Below are positions 1 to 6,674 of a stretch of 15,203 nt of DNA, in pieces; position 1 is the stretch's first letter; each line of letters starts with the position of its first letter. Position numbers and translations under genes: made by a program. The notes under the pieces are model-generated. The model made no database searches. It saw nothing but the letters and a program-made list of their open reading frames with translations, and had not been told where the DNA came from. Source of the stretch: Candidatus Bathyarchaeota archaeon (GTDB lineage: Archaea > Thermoproteota > Bathyarchaeia > TCS64); the NCBI GenBank assembly GCA_018396515.1, contig JAGTQJ010000022.1, positions 1 through 15,203 on the forward strand, given 5' to 3'.

Positions 1-126
1 CAGAAGTACATGTTCATCCAGCCTCCATGAGGCCAGATTCCCGAATAGAAATGTAGAGGAGTAGGATGTATGAAAAGGTCTTGAGGGGAGAAGCTCGCAA
101 ACGATAAGGATCTGCCTAGGGTTGTC

Positions 127-532
127 ATGATCCCGGAGAAGATGAGAGGGAGTGGGGGAATGGGAGGATTTTTATCCCGTCTCCTAGGGAGGTTGATAAG
201 ATCATGAAGAGGGTTCCAAGGGGAAGGCTCATTACCGTAAATAGAATCCGTGAGATCCTCGCTAGAAAGCGTAATGCCACTGTTGGCTGTCCCATAACCA
301 CCGGAATCTTTGCCTGTAAGCCGCAAGGGCAGCGGAAGAGGAAAGAGCAGAAGGAGAAGAAGATATAATCCCATACTGGAGAACCCCGAAAGAGGGAGGA
401 ATAACAAATGAAAAATATCTTGGAGAAGCTGAGACTCAAAAGATAATTTTTGAAAGTGAAGGGTATAAATTGTTGAGAAGAGGTAAAAGATTTGTTGTAG
501 TTAGCTTTGAAAAATATTTAGTGGAGATATAA
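127..532 (+). pseudogene. Frameshifted MGMT-type DNA-binding-domain protein (Ada/AGT C-terminal-like)
   Basis: Three consecutive plus-strand frames join into one protein of about 130 residues. The first, from ATG 127, reads MIPEKMRGSGGMG. A second frame takes over near 163-170 (GRIFIPSPREVDKI, then VPRGRLITVNRIREILA and CPITTGIF). A third takes over near 309-316 (AARAAEEERAEG, then DIIPYWRTPKEGG, ending FEKYLVEI). The run 'VP(R/K)G(R/K)L(I/V)TV..IRE.LA' followed by 'CP(I/L)TTGIF' and 'ITPYWRV' is the pattern I recognise from archaeal MGMT-family proteins that carry only the alkyltransferase DNA-binding fold. No PCHR active site is seen. The two shifts mean no intact product unless they are assembly errors. 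The last third is noticeably A+T-richer than the first. Its 3' end faces the MATE remnant. Family assignment is from memory of the motif pattern. Confidence 0.72.
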
Positions 533-693
533 AGAAAGGAGAAAAGAATTTTAAATGGAAGAAGATAGATCTCAATTTAAAACTCAACGCATATAATGAA
601 GTTCACAGATAATTAGACAAATGATCTCTATCTTTGATTCTCCCAACAGATCAATTTAGGCTCTACACTTCCAGTCCCGGATGGCGGGTTCTC
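533..693. other. Intergenic, nothing recognised
   Basis: This A+T-rich gap lies between the convergent ends of the MGMT-type pseudogene and the MATE pseudogene. I see no reading frame, tRNA or clear hairpin in it. Confidence 0.5.
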
Positions 694-2054
694 CTAATGC
701 TTCTTTATGACCGCCTTCGCCCATCCCCCATACTTTATCCAGATTATGGCGGTGGCTCCTCCGACGATGTTGCTTAGGGATATGGCAAGCCATGCCCCCA
801 GGGTCCCCATCCCCATGGGGAAGGCTAAGAGGTATCCAAGCCCCACCCTTACCGCCCAGAGCTTAAGTATCCCTATTAAGGTTGGAAATGTGGTGTGGCC
901 TGAGCCCCTCCCCGTGGACATGGCTATCATGAAGATGCCGAAGAAGGGGAGGGTTGGGAGGAGGGTTCTGAGGAAGAGCTCAGCCTCGGCTATTATTTTC
1001 GGGTCCTGGGCGAAGGCCCCCACCAGGGTTACCCTCACGGGGTAGACCAGGCCGGAGCCTACAGCCACCAGGCCGAAGAGGAGGAGGGCCGTCTTGTATG
1101 AGATCTCCCTCGCCCTCACACTATTCCCCGCTCAGCCCCCATAGGGCCCCGTCGACTATGTCCATTATCACGAACCCTATAGAGTAGGCTGTGGCCGCGA
1201 CGATCCCGAGGAGGTTGATTATCCTCAACTGTGCCAGGGAGGCGAAACCATTTGTCAAACCTAGGGCCATTACAGGGACGCCTATCTTGAGGACTAGGCG
1301 GATCCACTCTAGGTTGATGTCCCTTGTGAACCTAACCTTGAGCTCTGGGTAGCTCCTCCTGATGATGCAGGTCAAACCGATGATGGATATGATCTTACCG
1401 ATCACGTCGGTCGCTGAGGCCCCTATCACCCCCAGCCTGGGGAAGGGGCCTATTCCCAGCACCAGGAAGGGGTCTAGGAGGGTGTTCACTCCCACCGCTA
1501 TGCCGTTTATCAATGCCGGCCTCTTTGTGTCCCCAAAGCCTCTGGAGGAGGGTCAGGTAGGTGAAGGAGATGCAGTTGAAGAAGACATCCAAGGATTCGA
1601 CCGCCGAGTACTTCATAATATCCTCGAATATCTCCGGGGGTGTGGAGATCACCCAGGTGAAGATGTACTCCCTTAGGGATAGGAGGAGGATGCATTGGGC
1701 TGCTCCGGTGATAAATGCCACCGTGAAGAACCTAGAGGCTGAGAGGCTCGCCTCCCTGAAGTTCTTGCTCCCAATATACTGGGAGACGATGCTCATGCAG
1801 GCAGCGGTCAATGCGTTGAGGAGGGCCTGAAAGAGCATTATAACCGGCCAGACCTGCCTCGGAACAGCAACGGTGACCTCCCCATAGAGGCTCAGCCAGT
1901 AGGCGTCGAGGACATGGTAGGCCACGAATATCAGATGGCTGAGGAGGAGAGGAGCCCCAAGCCAGAGCAGGGTGCGGAAGATGGGGCCGCTCACAACCCT
2001 ATCCCTATACCTCCCGATGGAGTAGGCTTCCTGAGCCTCATCGATTTCAGCCAT
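694..2054 (-). pseudogene. MATE-family multidrug/cation efflux transporter, two frameshifts
   Basis: Three minus-strand frames together encode about 452 residues, the normal length of a MATE antiporter (drug/Na+ or drug/H+ exchange, 12 membrane helices). Frame one begins at ATG 2054 (MAEIDEAQEAYSIGRYRDR) and carries helices such as LLWLGAPLLLSHLIFVAYHV, up to YLTLLQ. The frame then shifts near 1545-1553 to read RGFGDTKRPALINGIAVGVN, a typical MATE loop entering the second half. A second shift near 1129-1135 changes SGE-stop into AGNSVRAREISYKT, the conserved '(G)AGN..RAR' motif. The protein ends at VIKKH. Each break is repaired by a single-base change, so decay is recent or the bases are assembly errors. 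A TTAATT box about 31 bases before ATG 2054 could be its promoter. The family call is firm; the substrate is unknown. Confidence 0.85.
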
Positions 2055-2160
2055 GGACTCTCAATCAACGGACATCAAGGGTAATTAAGGATTTTCATTT
2101 ATGAGGCAGCCTCTTCCAAGCCCATCCTCACGAGATTATCCCCCAATTTGGAAAGGAAAC

Positions 2161-2168
2161 GATATATC
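2161..2168 (+). promoter_or_regulatory. TATA box of the zinc-ribbon gene
   Basis: GATATATC lies with its centre about 27 bases before ATG 2192. That is the distance at which archaeal transcription would begin at or next to the A of this codon, so it supports a leaderless message starting at 2192 rather than the GTG at 2180. Confidence 0.5.
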
Positions 2169-2191
2169 CAGCCTCAGGTGTGGTCTTTCTG

Positions 2192-2719
2192 ATGCCTTAC
2201 TGTCCTAGCTGTGGGGCCGAGGTGAGGGAGACCGACAACTTCTGCAGGCGCTGTGGGGCGAGGCTAAAGGAGTTGGAGTATCCCCCCGGAACGCCTGAGG
2301 CCGCCGTGAAGTCGGTCATTATAGGGAGGATAGAGGGGATCAGGAGGAGGGATCCCGAGGCCATCTCAAAGCTTATTGATAGGGATAGATACACAAAGTT
2401 CGACGACTGGCCCCCATACGAACTCCAAGGGCCCGAAGCCCTAGATAGGGAGGCCGAGGCCCTAAGGGTTCTCAAGGAGTACACCTACGAGACTATGAAC
2501 TGGAAGATAAACATCCTGGGCGACCTGGCCCTAGCAGCCCTCACCATCAGATACCGGGGAACCATAAGGGATAGAAGCTTCGATCTGAGGTCCAGGGTGA
2601 CGGCAGTCTTGGCGAGAAGCGGGGATGAATGGAGGATTGTCCACGAGCATTGGTCTAGATTCCCGGAGACACAAGCCCCTCACGGGGAGACGATCAGACA
2701 TCGGCGCCTCGGATGGTGA
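2192..2719 (+). CDS. Zinc-ribbon protein with NTF2/SnoaL-like domain
   Basis: This encodes 175 residues. The N-terminus is a compact zinc ribbon: Cys4-x2-Cys7 and Cys18-x2-Cys21 (CPSCG ... CRRCG), common at the start of archaeal and bacterial proteins of unknown role. Residues about 35-160 look like a cone-shaped NTF2/SnoaL fold: an early helix (AAVKSVIIGRIEGIRRRDPE), a KLIDRDRY stretch, and later strands (LALAALTIRYRGT, SRVTAVLARSGDEWRIVHEHW). The motif 'G.EWRIVHEHWS' is characteristic of SnoaL-type proteins. There is no signal peptide or membrane helix. The promoter spacing favours ATG 2192; a GTG at 2180 would add four residues. It is a single-gene unit, divergent from the MATE pseudogene. 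The domain calls are fairly sure, but function and ligand are unknown. Confidence 0.8.
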   Translation: MPYCPSCGAEVRETDNFCRRCGARLKELEYPPGTPEAAVKSVIIGRIEGIRRRDPEAISKLIDRDRYTKFDDWPPYELQGPEALDREAEALRVLKEYTYETMNWKINILGDLALAALTIRYRGTIRDRSFDLRSRVTAVLARSGDEWRIVHEHWSRFPETQAPHGETIRHRRLGW

Positions 2720-3309
2720 CCAGAGGAAGCGGCTCTAATCTCGAAAAGGCCAAATAAAACCAGATCTTATAAAAAGGTAAAATAATATGGTCATGTTTCT
2801 CCCTTTGGAAGAAGGATCACGAATTAAGAGAGGCCCTCAGATCCCAAGAAAGAGAAGATCTTCAGAATTCAGCTTGATGAGACCATCAGGAACTCAACTA
2901 TAAAGAATCCTTGAAGACATATTGTAATCGAATGATCCGTAAAGGGCTTGGCTTAGGATAATCAGGGGGAGTAATAATTGGAAGATTCGTATGGAAAAAT
3001 AGCTCTAAAACTTATGGAGCCACCACTTCAAAGGTGATGATATCAGATTGCTTTGACTGATAGTGCTTTGAATGCCATGAAAACCTCTCAGTCCAAGGTG
3101 AGTTGCATTTCTCTGAATGAAGGTTTAGTTATCTGGACGGTGGAGTCTCTGGCCCCTTCAACTTTACAATGTGGCCCGTATCGGATATCTCAACTATTCC
3201 ACCTTCGAGGTGTTTCTGGCGCTTGAAACTAGCGGTTAACTTCTCAGGTCTAGGTTTGCCGTTGGTTCCCACCGTTATGTTCAGTTGTATACATCGGTTC
3301 CCGCCGCGT
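2720..3309. other. Long intergenic region with possible gene debris
   Basis: No open frame here is convincing. Short stretches look protein-like but change frame or stop quickly. On the plus strand, IFRIQLDETIRNSTIKN stops at about 2913; on the minus strand, GIVEISDTGHIVKLKGPE reads from about 3200 down to 3150. Neither matches a family I can name. The region may be eroded coding sequence. I saw no tRNA or repeat. Confidence 0.3.
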
Positions 3310-3317
3310 GTTTATAA
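3310..3317 (+). promoter_or_regulatory. TATA box of the ModE-like gene
   Basis: GTTTATAA is centred about 27 bases before ATG 3341, consistent with leaderless transcription. This supports the start MSPLEEIKP over the in-frame upstream ATG at 3308, which lies before the expected transcription start. Confidence 0.55.
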
Positions 3318-3340
3318 GCTTAGCCCCGAACTGGTTATAT

Positions 3341-3901
3341 ATGAGCCCCCTAGAGGAGATAAAGCCTGCCGTGAAGGTCTGGCTGGAGAGAAGAGGAAGA
3401 CCAGTTCTGGGCCAAGGGGGTGCAGCCATACTAGAGGCGATCATGGAAGAGAGATCCCTTTCGGGGGCTGCTCAGAGGCTTGGCATGTCATACAGATACG
3501 TCTGGGGCTACTTGGAGAGGATGGGCAGAGCCGTTGGAGAGCCCGTCGTGGAGACCTTTAAGGGCGGGAGAGATGGAGGTGGAGGGGCTGAACTCACTCA
3601 AATGGGGGAGTATCTTCTAAGGGAGTATAGAAGGATTGAGGAGTATGTGAGCAGGATCCTGAGAGATGAGGGGCAACAGAAAGCCGCTGGATTGAAGTTA
3701 GATATCAGAAACAGATTAAGGGGAATAGTTAGGAGCGTTGAGAGAGATGGAGCAGTGATCAGAGTTGAAATTGAAATCGGCGCCCCAACAATCATAACTG
3801 CTCTAATATCAACAGAAGTTGAAGAAGAACTATACATAAAAATAAACGACAAAATTGAAGCAGCAATAAAAGTAACTGAAGTCATGAAAATAGAAGAGTA
3901 G
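3341..3901 (+). CDS. ModE-like transcriptional regulator: LysR-type HTH plus molbindin (Mop/TOBE) domain
   Basis: This encodes 186 residues. Residues about 8-95 form a ModE-type winged HTH: LGQGGAAILEAIMEERSLSGAAQRLGMSYRYVWGYLE, then a wing with ETFKGGRDGGGGAELTQMGE. These correspond to 'GA..LLEAI...GSI..AA..LGMSYR.AW..i' and 'GG..GGGA.LT..G' of ModE. Residues about 118-186 form one Mop/TOBE domain (LDIRNRLRGIVRSVERDGA ... ITALIS ... IEAAIKVTEVM), the fold that binds molybdate or tungstate. It should therefore be an oxyanion-responsive regulator. No modABC/wtp transporter or molybdopterin gene lies beside it, so its targets are elsewhere. Codons of the HTH part are G+C-rich, while the last third turns strongly A-rich, suggesting a composite origin. 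Start chosen from promoter spacing. Confidence 0.85.
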   Translation: MSPLEEIKPAVKVWLERRGRPVLGQGGAAILEAIMEERSLSGAAQRLGMSYRYVWGYLERMGRAVGEPVVETFKGGRDGGGGAELTQMGEYLLREYRRIEEYVSRILRDEGQQKAAGLKLDIRNRLRGIVRSVERDGAVIRVEIEIGAPTIITALISTEVEEELYIKINDKIEAAIKVTEVMKIEE

Positions 3902-4317
3902 AAATTTTCCACCCTCATAACCCCATATTTAATCATCACCTCTCAGAAATTAATTGAACAAAGAAGAAAACAATGTTATCTTCTCACAAAATTGTGCCAT
4001 TAGATATATCCAAATTTTTTGGGTAAAATAAGCTCGTTTCGGGCTTAACAGAGGACATAAAGCCCGCCTGAAACATAAAAACAGAACCATGTACCGCCTC
4101 CTTAATAGAATGCATCTTAATAATATGTTAGATTTTCACCATGTGTTCTAACATTAACGAATTCCAATTCTTATTAAGTCCTTAATTACTTCCCCTTTAG
4201 CTTAAATTCCAGATGACTATATCTTATTACGATTCTCACTTCAATCCGAAATTTGTTTATAACAGCATAAAAATTTAATTTACATTCAACAGTTTTTTAA
4301 ATATAGTTTAGGCAAAG
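3902..4317. other. A+T-rich intergenic region with one hairpin
   Basis: No coding frame is supported. The only structure seen is the inverted repeat at 4036-4074, listed separately. Confidence 0.45.
4036..4074. repeat. Imperfect inverted repeat, possible hairpin RNA
   Basis: CGGGCTT (4040-4046) pairs with AAGCCCG (4060-4066) across a 13-base loop. GTTT (4036-4039) pairs with AAAC (4071-4074) beyond a four-base bulge. Standing in otherwise A+T-rich sequence with no gene on either side, it could be a small RNA element or the remains of an operator. It is not followed by a long T run, so I do not call it a terminator. Confidence 0.35.
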
Positions 4318-4325
4318 TTTAAATA
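4318..4325 (+). promoter_or_regulatory. TATA box of the acylphosphatase-coiled-coil gene
   Basis: TTTAAATA is centred about 28 bases before ATG 4350, the right distance for transcription to begin at the start codon. No Shine-Dalgarno-like sequence precedes the ATG. Confidence 0.55.
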
Positions 4326-4349
4326 TCTCACACTCTTCAACTTTTACGG

Positions 4350-5012
4350 ATGAAGAAGAAGCTTGTCATTAAAGGTGAGAGAGTTCAGGATGTTGGTTAT
4401 AGGTTGTTCCTCTTAGATATTGCAGAAGATTTAGGGTTAATAGGTTTTCAGGCTAGGAATGTTAAGGATTATGTTGAGTTTGCAGTTGAGGGTGATAATG
4501 AAAGGGTTTCTAGATTTGTAAGTTTTGCTAAAGAGAATTATCCCACCTTCGCTAAAGTAAGTGATATAATTGAGAAGGATTATGAGGGCGAAGTCATAAG
4601 TATAGATAGATTTTACCATAGATTCAGCATTGACCAATTGGTGAAAATAGTTGAAATTGGAGTCAACATGCTTGGTAAACAGGATGTAATGATCGCTAAG
4701 CAAGACCAAATGCTAAATAAGCAAGACCAAATGCTCAAGAAACAGGATGAGATGCTAAATAAGCAGGATGAGATGCTCAAGAAACAGGATGAAATGCTCA
4801 AGAAACAAGATCAGATGCTTATTAAGCAAGATGAAATGGTCAAAAAACAGGATGAGATGTTGGGTAGGCAAGACTTAGTCTTGAAGAAACAAGATGAAAT
4901 AGTAATGGAGATAAAGGCATTGAGGGGAGATCTAAGAAGCTTTATAGAGGATAGGCTTGACAAGATTGAAAGGGATATAGCTATGATAAAGCTTAAAATT
5001 GGATTAGGATAG
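4350..5012 (+). CDS. Acylphosphatase-like domain fused to an 11-heptad coiled coil
   Basis: This encodes 220 residues. Residues 1-88 follow the acylphosphatase fold: GERVQDVGYRLFLLDIAEDL, then GLIGFQARNV and VEFAVEG. This matches the family pattern 'GxVQGVGFR ... GWVRN ... VEVVAEG'. The catalytic Arg (R18) and Asn (N37) are present, but the phosphate-loop Gly between Gln and Val is Asp14, so acyl-phosphate hydrolysis is doubtful. Residues 110-186 are eleven heptads of the type KQDEMLK, then a charged helix to the C-terminus (RLDKIERDIAMIKLKIG), predicting a long coiled coil and oligomerisation. The DNA is much more A+T-rich than the G+C-rich genes around it and uses A/T-ending codons, suggesting transfer. 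It stands alone with its own promoter. Role unknown; it may be a ligand-sensing or structural protein rather than an enzyme. Confidence 0.8.
   Translation: MKKKLVIKGERVQDVGYRLFLLDIAEDLGLIGFQARNVKDYVEFAVEGDNERVSRFVSFAKENYPTFAKVSDIIEKDYEGEVISIDRFYHRFSIDQLVKIVEIGVNMLGKQDVMIAKQDQMLNKQDQMLKKQDEMLNKQDEMLKKQDEMLKKQDQMLIKQDEMVKKQDEMLGRQDLVLKKQDEIVMEIKALRGDLRSFIEDRLDKIERDIAMIKLKIGLG
4677..4907 (+). repeat. 21-nt tandem repeat (11 units) inside the coiled-coil gene
   Basis: Eleven in-frame 21-base units encode KQDxMxx heptads. Units 2-3 (ending LN then LK) and units 4-5 (ending LN then LK) repeat as a 42-base pair, so a two-heptad block was duplicated. The outer units are more diverged (RQDLVLK, KQDEIVM). 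Confidence 0.85.
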
Positions 5013-5492
5013 ATATATATTTAAATACCAATTATTCTAATGTTAAAGTTCTGGTTATATGCGTTCTAATTCTTAAACTTATAGATTTATAATGGTTTCG
5101 CAGTATGTGAAAGGGATTTAGTTGTAATATAATTGGTTCAATTATAGGTTAAATTATAGCTTCAGAAGCTCTATTGAATTCTCTTAGATACCTTTTATAT
5201 TTGCTCTTGGACCTCTGTCTCATAACCCACACCATCATGACCATTCACCAGGCAGCAGAAGCGATTTATATTCTCCACCATTTGTCTAGGATATACTGCA
5301 GATATGTGAAACCGATTCGGCCTATTGGCCTCGTATCTTCTATTATTTCTATCAATTACTGTTTGTTACCTTTCTGTAATTCTATATCAAAATCAATTCA
5401 ATTCTATTGCAATTCTGCTGCAAAAGCTAGTTCAATAAAGTTTATTAATTTTCTTATTAAGTGTAGATATCTATATGAGGCGGCATCTTGGT
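5013..5492. other. A+T-rich intergenic region, no supported gene
   Basis: A plus-strand frame from 5174 to 5509 stays open for 111 codons, but its composition (many Ile, Ser, Tyr, Cys) and lack of any motif make it unlikely to be real. No RNA gene or repeat is recognised. Confidence 0.4.
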
Positions 5493-5576
5493 ATGTGTGT
5501 TTGGTATGAGTCCCTCAGGGGTAGGATTAAGAGGAGTACCTTCATAGAGCACGTCATCAGGCTAGGCCTGAGGTAA

Positions 5577-5584
5577 TATATAAG
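5577..5584 (+). promoter_or_regulatory. TATA box before the candidate structured RNA
   Basis: TATATAAG is a near-perfect archaeal TATA element. Its centre lies about 25 bases before the first base of the hairpin region at 5601, where transcription would be expected to begin. No start codon follows at leaderless distance. Confidence 0.4.
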
Positions 5585-5600
5585 AGATCAACGAACCGAA

Positions 5601-5710
5601 GGGGCTGAAAGGCCGCAAGACCCTGAAGCTCTGGTCTCAGCCCTCCCGAGGAAGGGATGGGATAACCCGAGGTATGAGGCTCTTCAATAAAGCTTCGGCG
5701 CCTACCTCAT
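5601..5710 (+). ncRNA. Candidate structured small RNA (two hairpins)
   Basis: Hairpin one: GGGCTGA (5602-5608) pairs with TCAGCCC (5637-5643), enclosing GACC (5619-5622) paired with GGTC (5633-5636). Hairpin two: GAGGTA (5669-5674) pairs with TACCTC (5703-5708), enclosing GGC (5678-5680) with GCC (5700-5702). A strong TATA box sits at the right distance upstream and the tract is G+C-rich against an A+T-rich left flank. I do not recognise SRP RNA, RNase P RNA, a tRNA or C/D boxes. The alternative is decayed coding sequence, since a nearly open frame crosses it. Confidence 0.3.
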
Positions 5711-5788
5711 CCTCTTGAGGGAAATGATGGATGATACTGAAGAGCACATAAATGGTATCGAGAGAGTTGTGAGCTACCACCTGAAGCT

Positions 5789-6223
5789 TTAAGCCATGGG
5801 GGCTCCCTCATAGGGCTTTATCAGGGTGAGGCCTTCTATTCTTTGGAAGTGCTCGATGTTCTTAGTGGCCAGCCTGTATCTCCTCGTCAGGGCAATGGCG
5901 CCGATCATGGAGTCCCTCATCCCTATGGGCTCGCCCCTCGCCTCTAGTTCGGCTTGGATCTTGCCTGCCTTCTCGGCCGATCTCAGCCCCATCCCGAGGA
6001 TGATCATCCTCCCTAACAGCCTTCTCGCGGCCTCAATGTTCCGCTGCTTCCTCTTGGATTTATAGGCCCCGTAGTATAGCTCGAGGGCATTGATTATCGT
6101 AGTTGAGAGGATACACCCCCTCCTCTCCAGCTCGGCCACGAGCCCTATGCTTTCCTCAACTCCCCTCAGGATATCCACTAAGATGTCGGTGTCGATTATG
6201 ACCCGATCCCCGACGGTCTCCAT
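5789..6223 (-). CDS. vapC: VapC-type PIN-domain ribonuclease toxin
   Basis: This encodes 144 residues, the usual PIN-toxin length. The acidic metal-binding set is visible: Asp11 in VIIDTDILVD, Glu48 in INALELYYGA, and Asp104 in GMRDSMIGAIAL. The final conserved block is ATKNIEHFQRI (residues 119-129), where the fourth position is Asn122 or Glu124. VapC toxins are Mg-dependent RNases that cut tRNA or rRNA and are held inactive by VapB. The ATG at 6223 lies inside the end of the upstream antitoxin gene (28-base overlap), so the pair is translationally coupled. No stop or frameshift interrupts it, in contrast with the neighbouring HEPN-MNT pair. The target RNA cannot be told from sequence. Confidence 0.88.
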   Translation of the reverse strand: METVGDRVIIDTDILVDILRGVEESIGLVAELERRGCILSTTIINALELYYGAYKSKRKQRNIEAARRLLGRMIILGMGLRSAEKAGKIQAELEARGEPIGMRDSMIGAIALTRRYRLATKNIEHFQRIEGLTLIKPYEGAPMA

Positions 6224-6462
6224 CTCCTCCAGGCCTCCGAGAGGAGGCTCCTTATCTCATCCCACTCCTCATCCGACATCTCCCAGGAGCCTGCGAGGTC
6301 GGTTATCCTATCCCCCTTTCTGCTCAAGCTTAGTAGGTATCGCAGAGCCTCATTGAGTGAGACCGGGCGCCCCAGCCTCATCTGGAGCTTCCCCGCCACC
6401 CTGGTGAGGCCTGTATAGGCGTCCTCCCCTATCTTTATGGTCTTCATGGCTCTGGTTCTCAT
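6196..6462 (-). CDS. vapB: VapB-type antitoxin
   Basis: This encodes 88 residues. The N-terminal half, MKTIKIGEDAYTGLTRVAGK followed by GRPVSLNEALRYLLSLSRKG, resembles the archaeal VapB (DUF217/COG1753-like) fold: a strand, then two helices that form the DNA-binding dimer. The acidic C-terminal tail (SDEEWDEIRSLLSEAW) is the usual toxin-binding segment. It should neutralise the overlapping VapC and repress its own promoter. The start may be ATG 6462 or the in-frame ATG 6447, which gives the more typical N-terminus. An A+T-rich TATA-like ATTAAAAT lies about 32 bases before ATG 6462, fitting the first ATG slightly better. The gene is divergent from the HEPN-MNT remnant. Confidence 0.8.
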   Translation of the reverse strand: MRTRAMKTIKIGEDAYTGLTRVAGKLQMRLGRPVSLNEALRYLLSLSRKGDRITDLAGSWEMSDEEWDEIRSLLSEAWRRWRPSGIGS

Positions 6463-6643
6463 CTTTCCACTTAGTAGAATAAGTAGTAAAATTTTAATCT
6501 TTCTCCGAGAATCAGATTAAGGCTCCGGCTTACCAGCATCCCCCCAGCATTCCATGATAACCCGATTACGAAAATTAAGGGAGTGGAAAAGCTTTGTAAT
6601 TAGCAATAGAAAGCTTGGCAGAACTTTTAAAGGAGATTGATAG

Positions 6644-6651
6644 TATATAAG
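6644..6651 (+). promoter_or_regulatory. TATA box of the HEPN-MNT remnant
   Basis: TATATAAG is centred about 27 bases before ATG 6675. The promoter appears intact although both genes behind it are broken. Confidence 0.5.
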
Positions 6652-6674
6652 ACAAGCAATGTGGTAGGATATCT

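Larger units (their letters stand above)
5493..5792 (+). pseudogene. Unidentified 100-codon frame with two internal stops
   Basis: One frame runs from ATG 5493 (MCVWYESLRGRIKRSTFIEH) to TAA 5790-5792 and is broken only by TAA at 5574-5576 and TAA at 5688-5690. Between and after the stops it stays protein-like: LVSALPRKGWDNPRYEAL, then FGAYLILLREMMDDTEEH and ERVVSYHLKL. Both stops could come from one-base changes of AAA, CAA or GAA. I do not recognise the family. Its end overlaps the 3' end of vapC on the other strand by four bases. The same stretch contains a TATA box and two hairpins, so part of it may instead be an RNA gene (see 5601-5710). Confidence 0.4.

Noticed and set aside
3169..3561. 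A 130-codon plus-strand frame that overlaps the start of the ModE-like gene.
   Set aside because: It overlaps a well-supported HTH domain in another frame and has no motif of its own.
5174..5509. An open 111-codon plus-strand frame in the A+T-rich gap after the coiled-coil gene.
   Set aside because: Its composition is that of translated non-coding A+T-rich DNA (Ile, Ser, Tyr, Cys), it has no motif and no promoter at the right distance, and its end runs over the start of a different, more protein-like frame.
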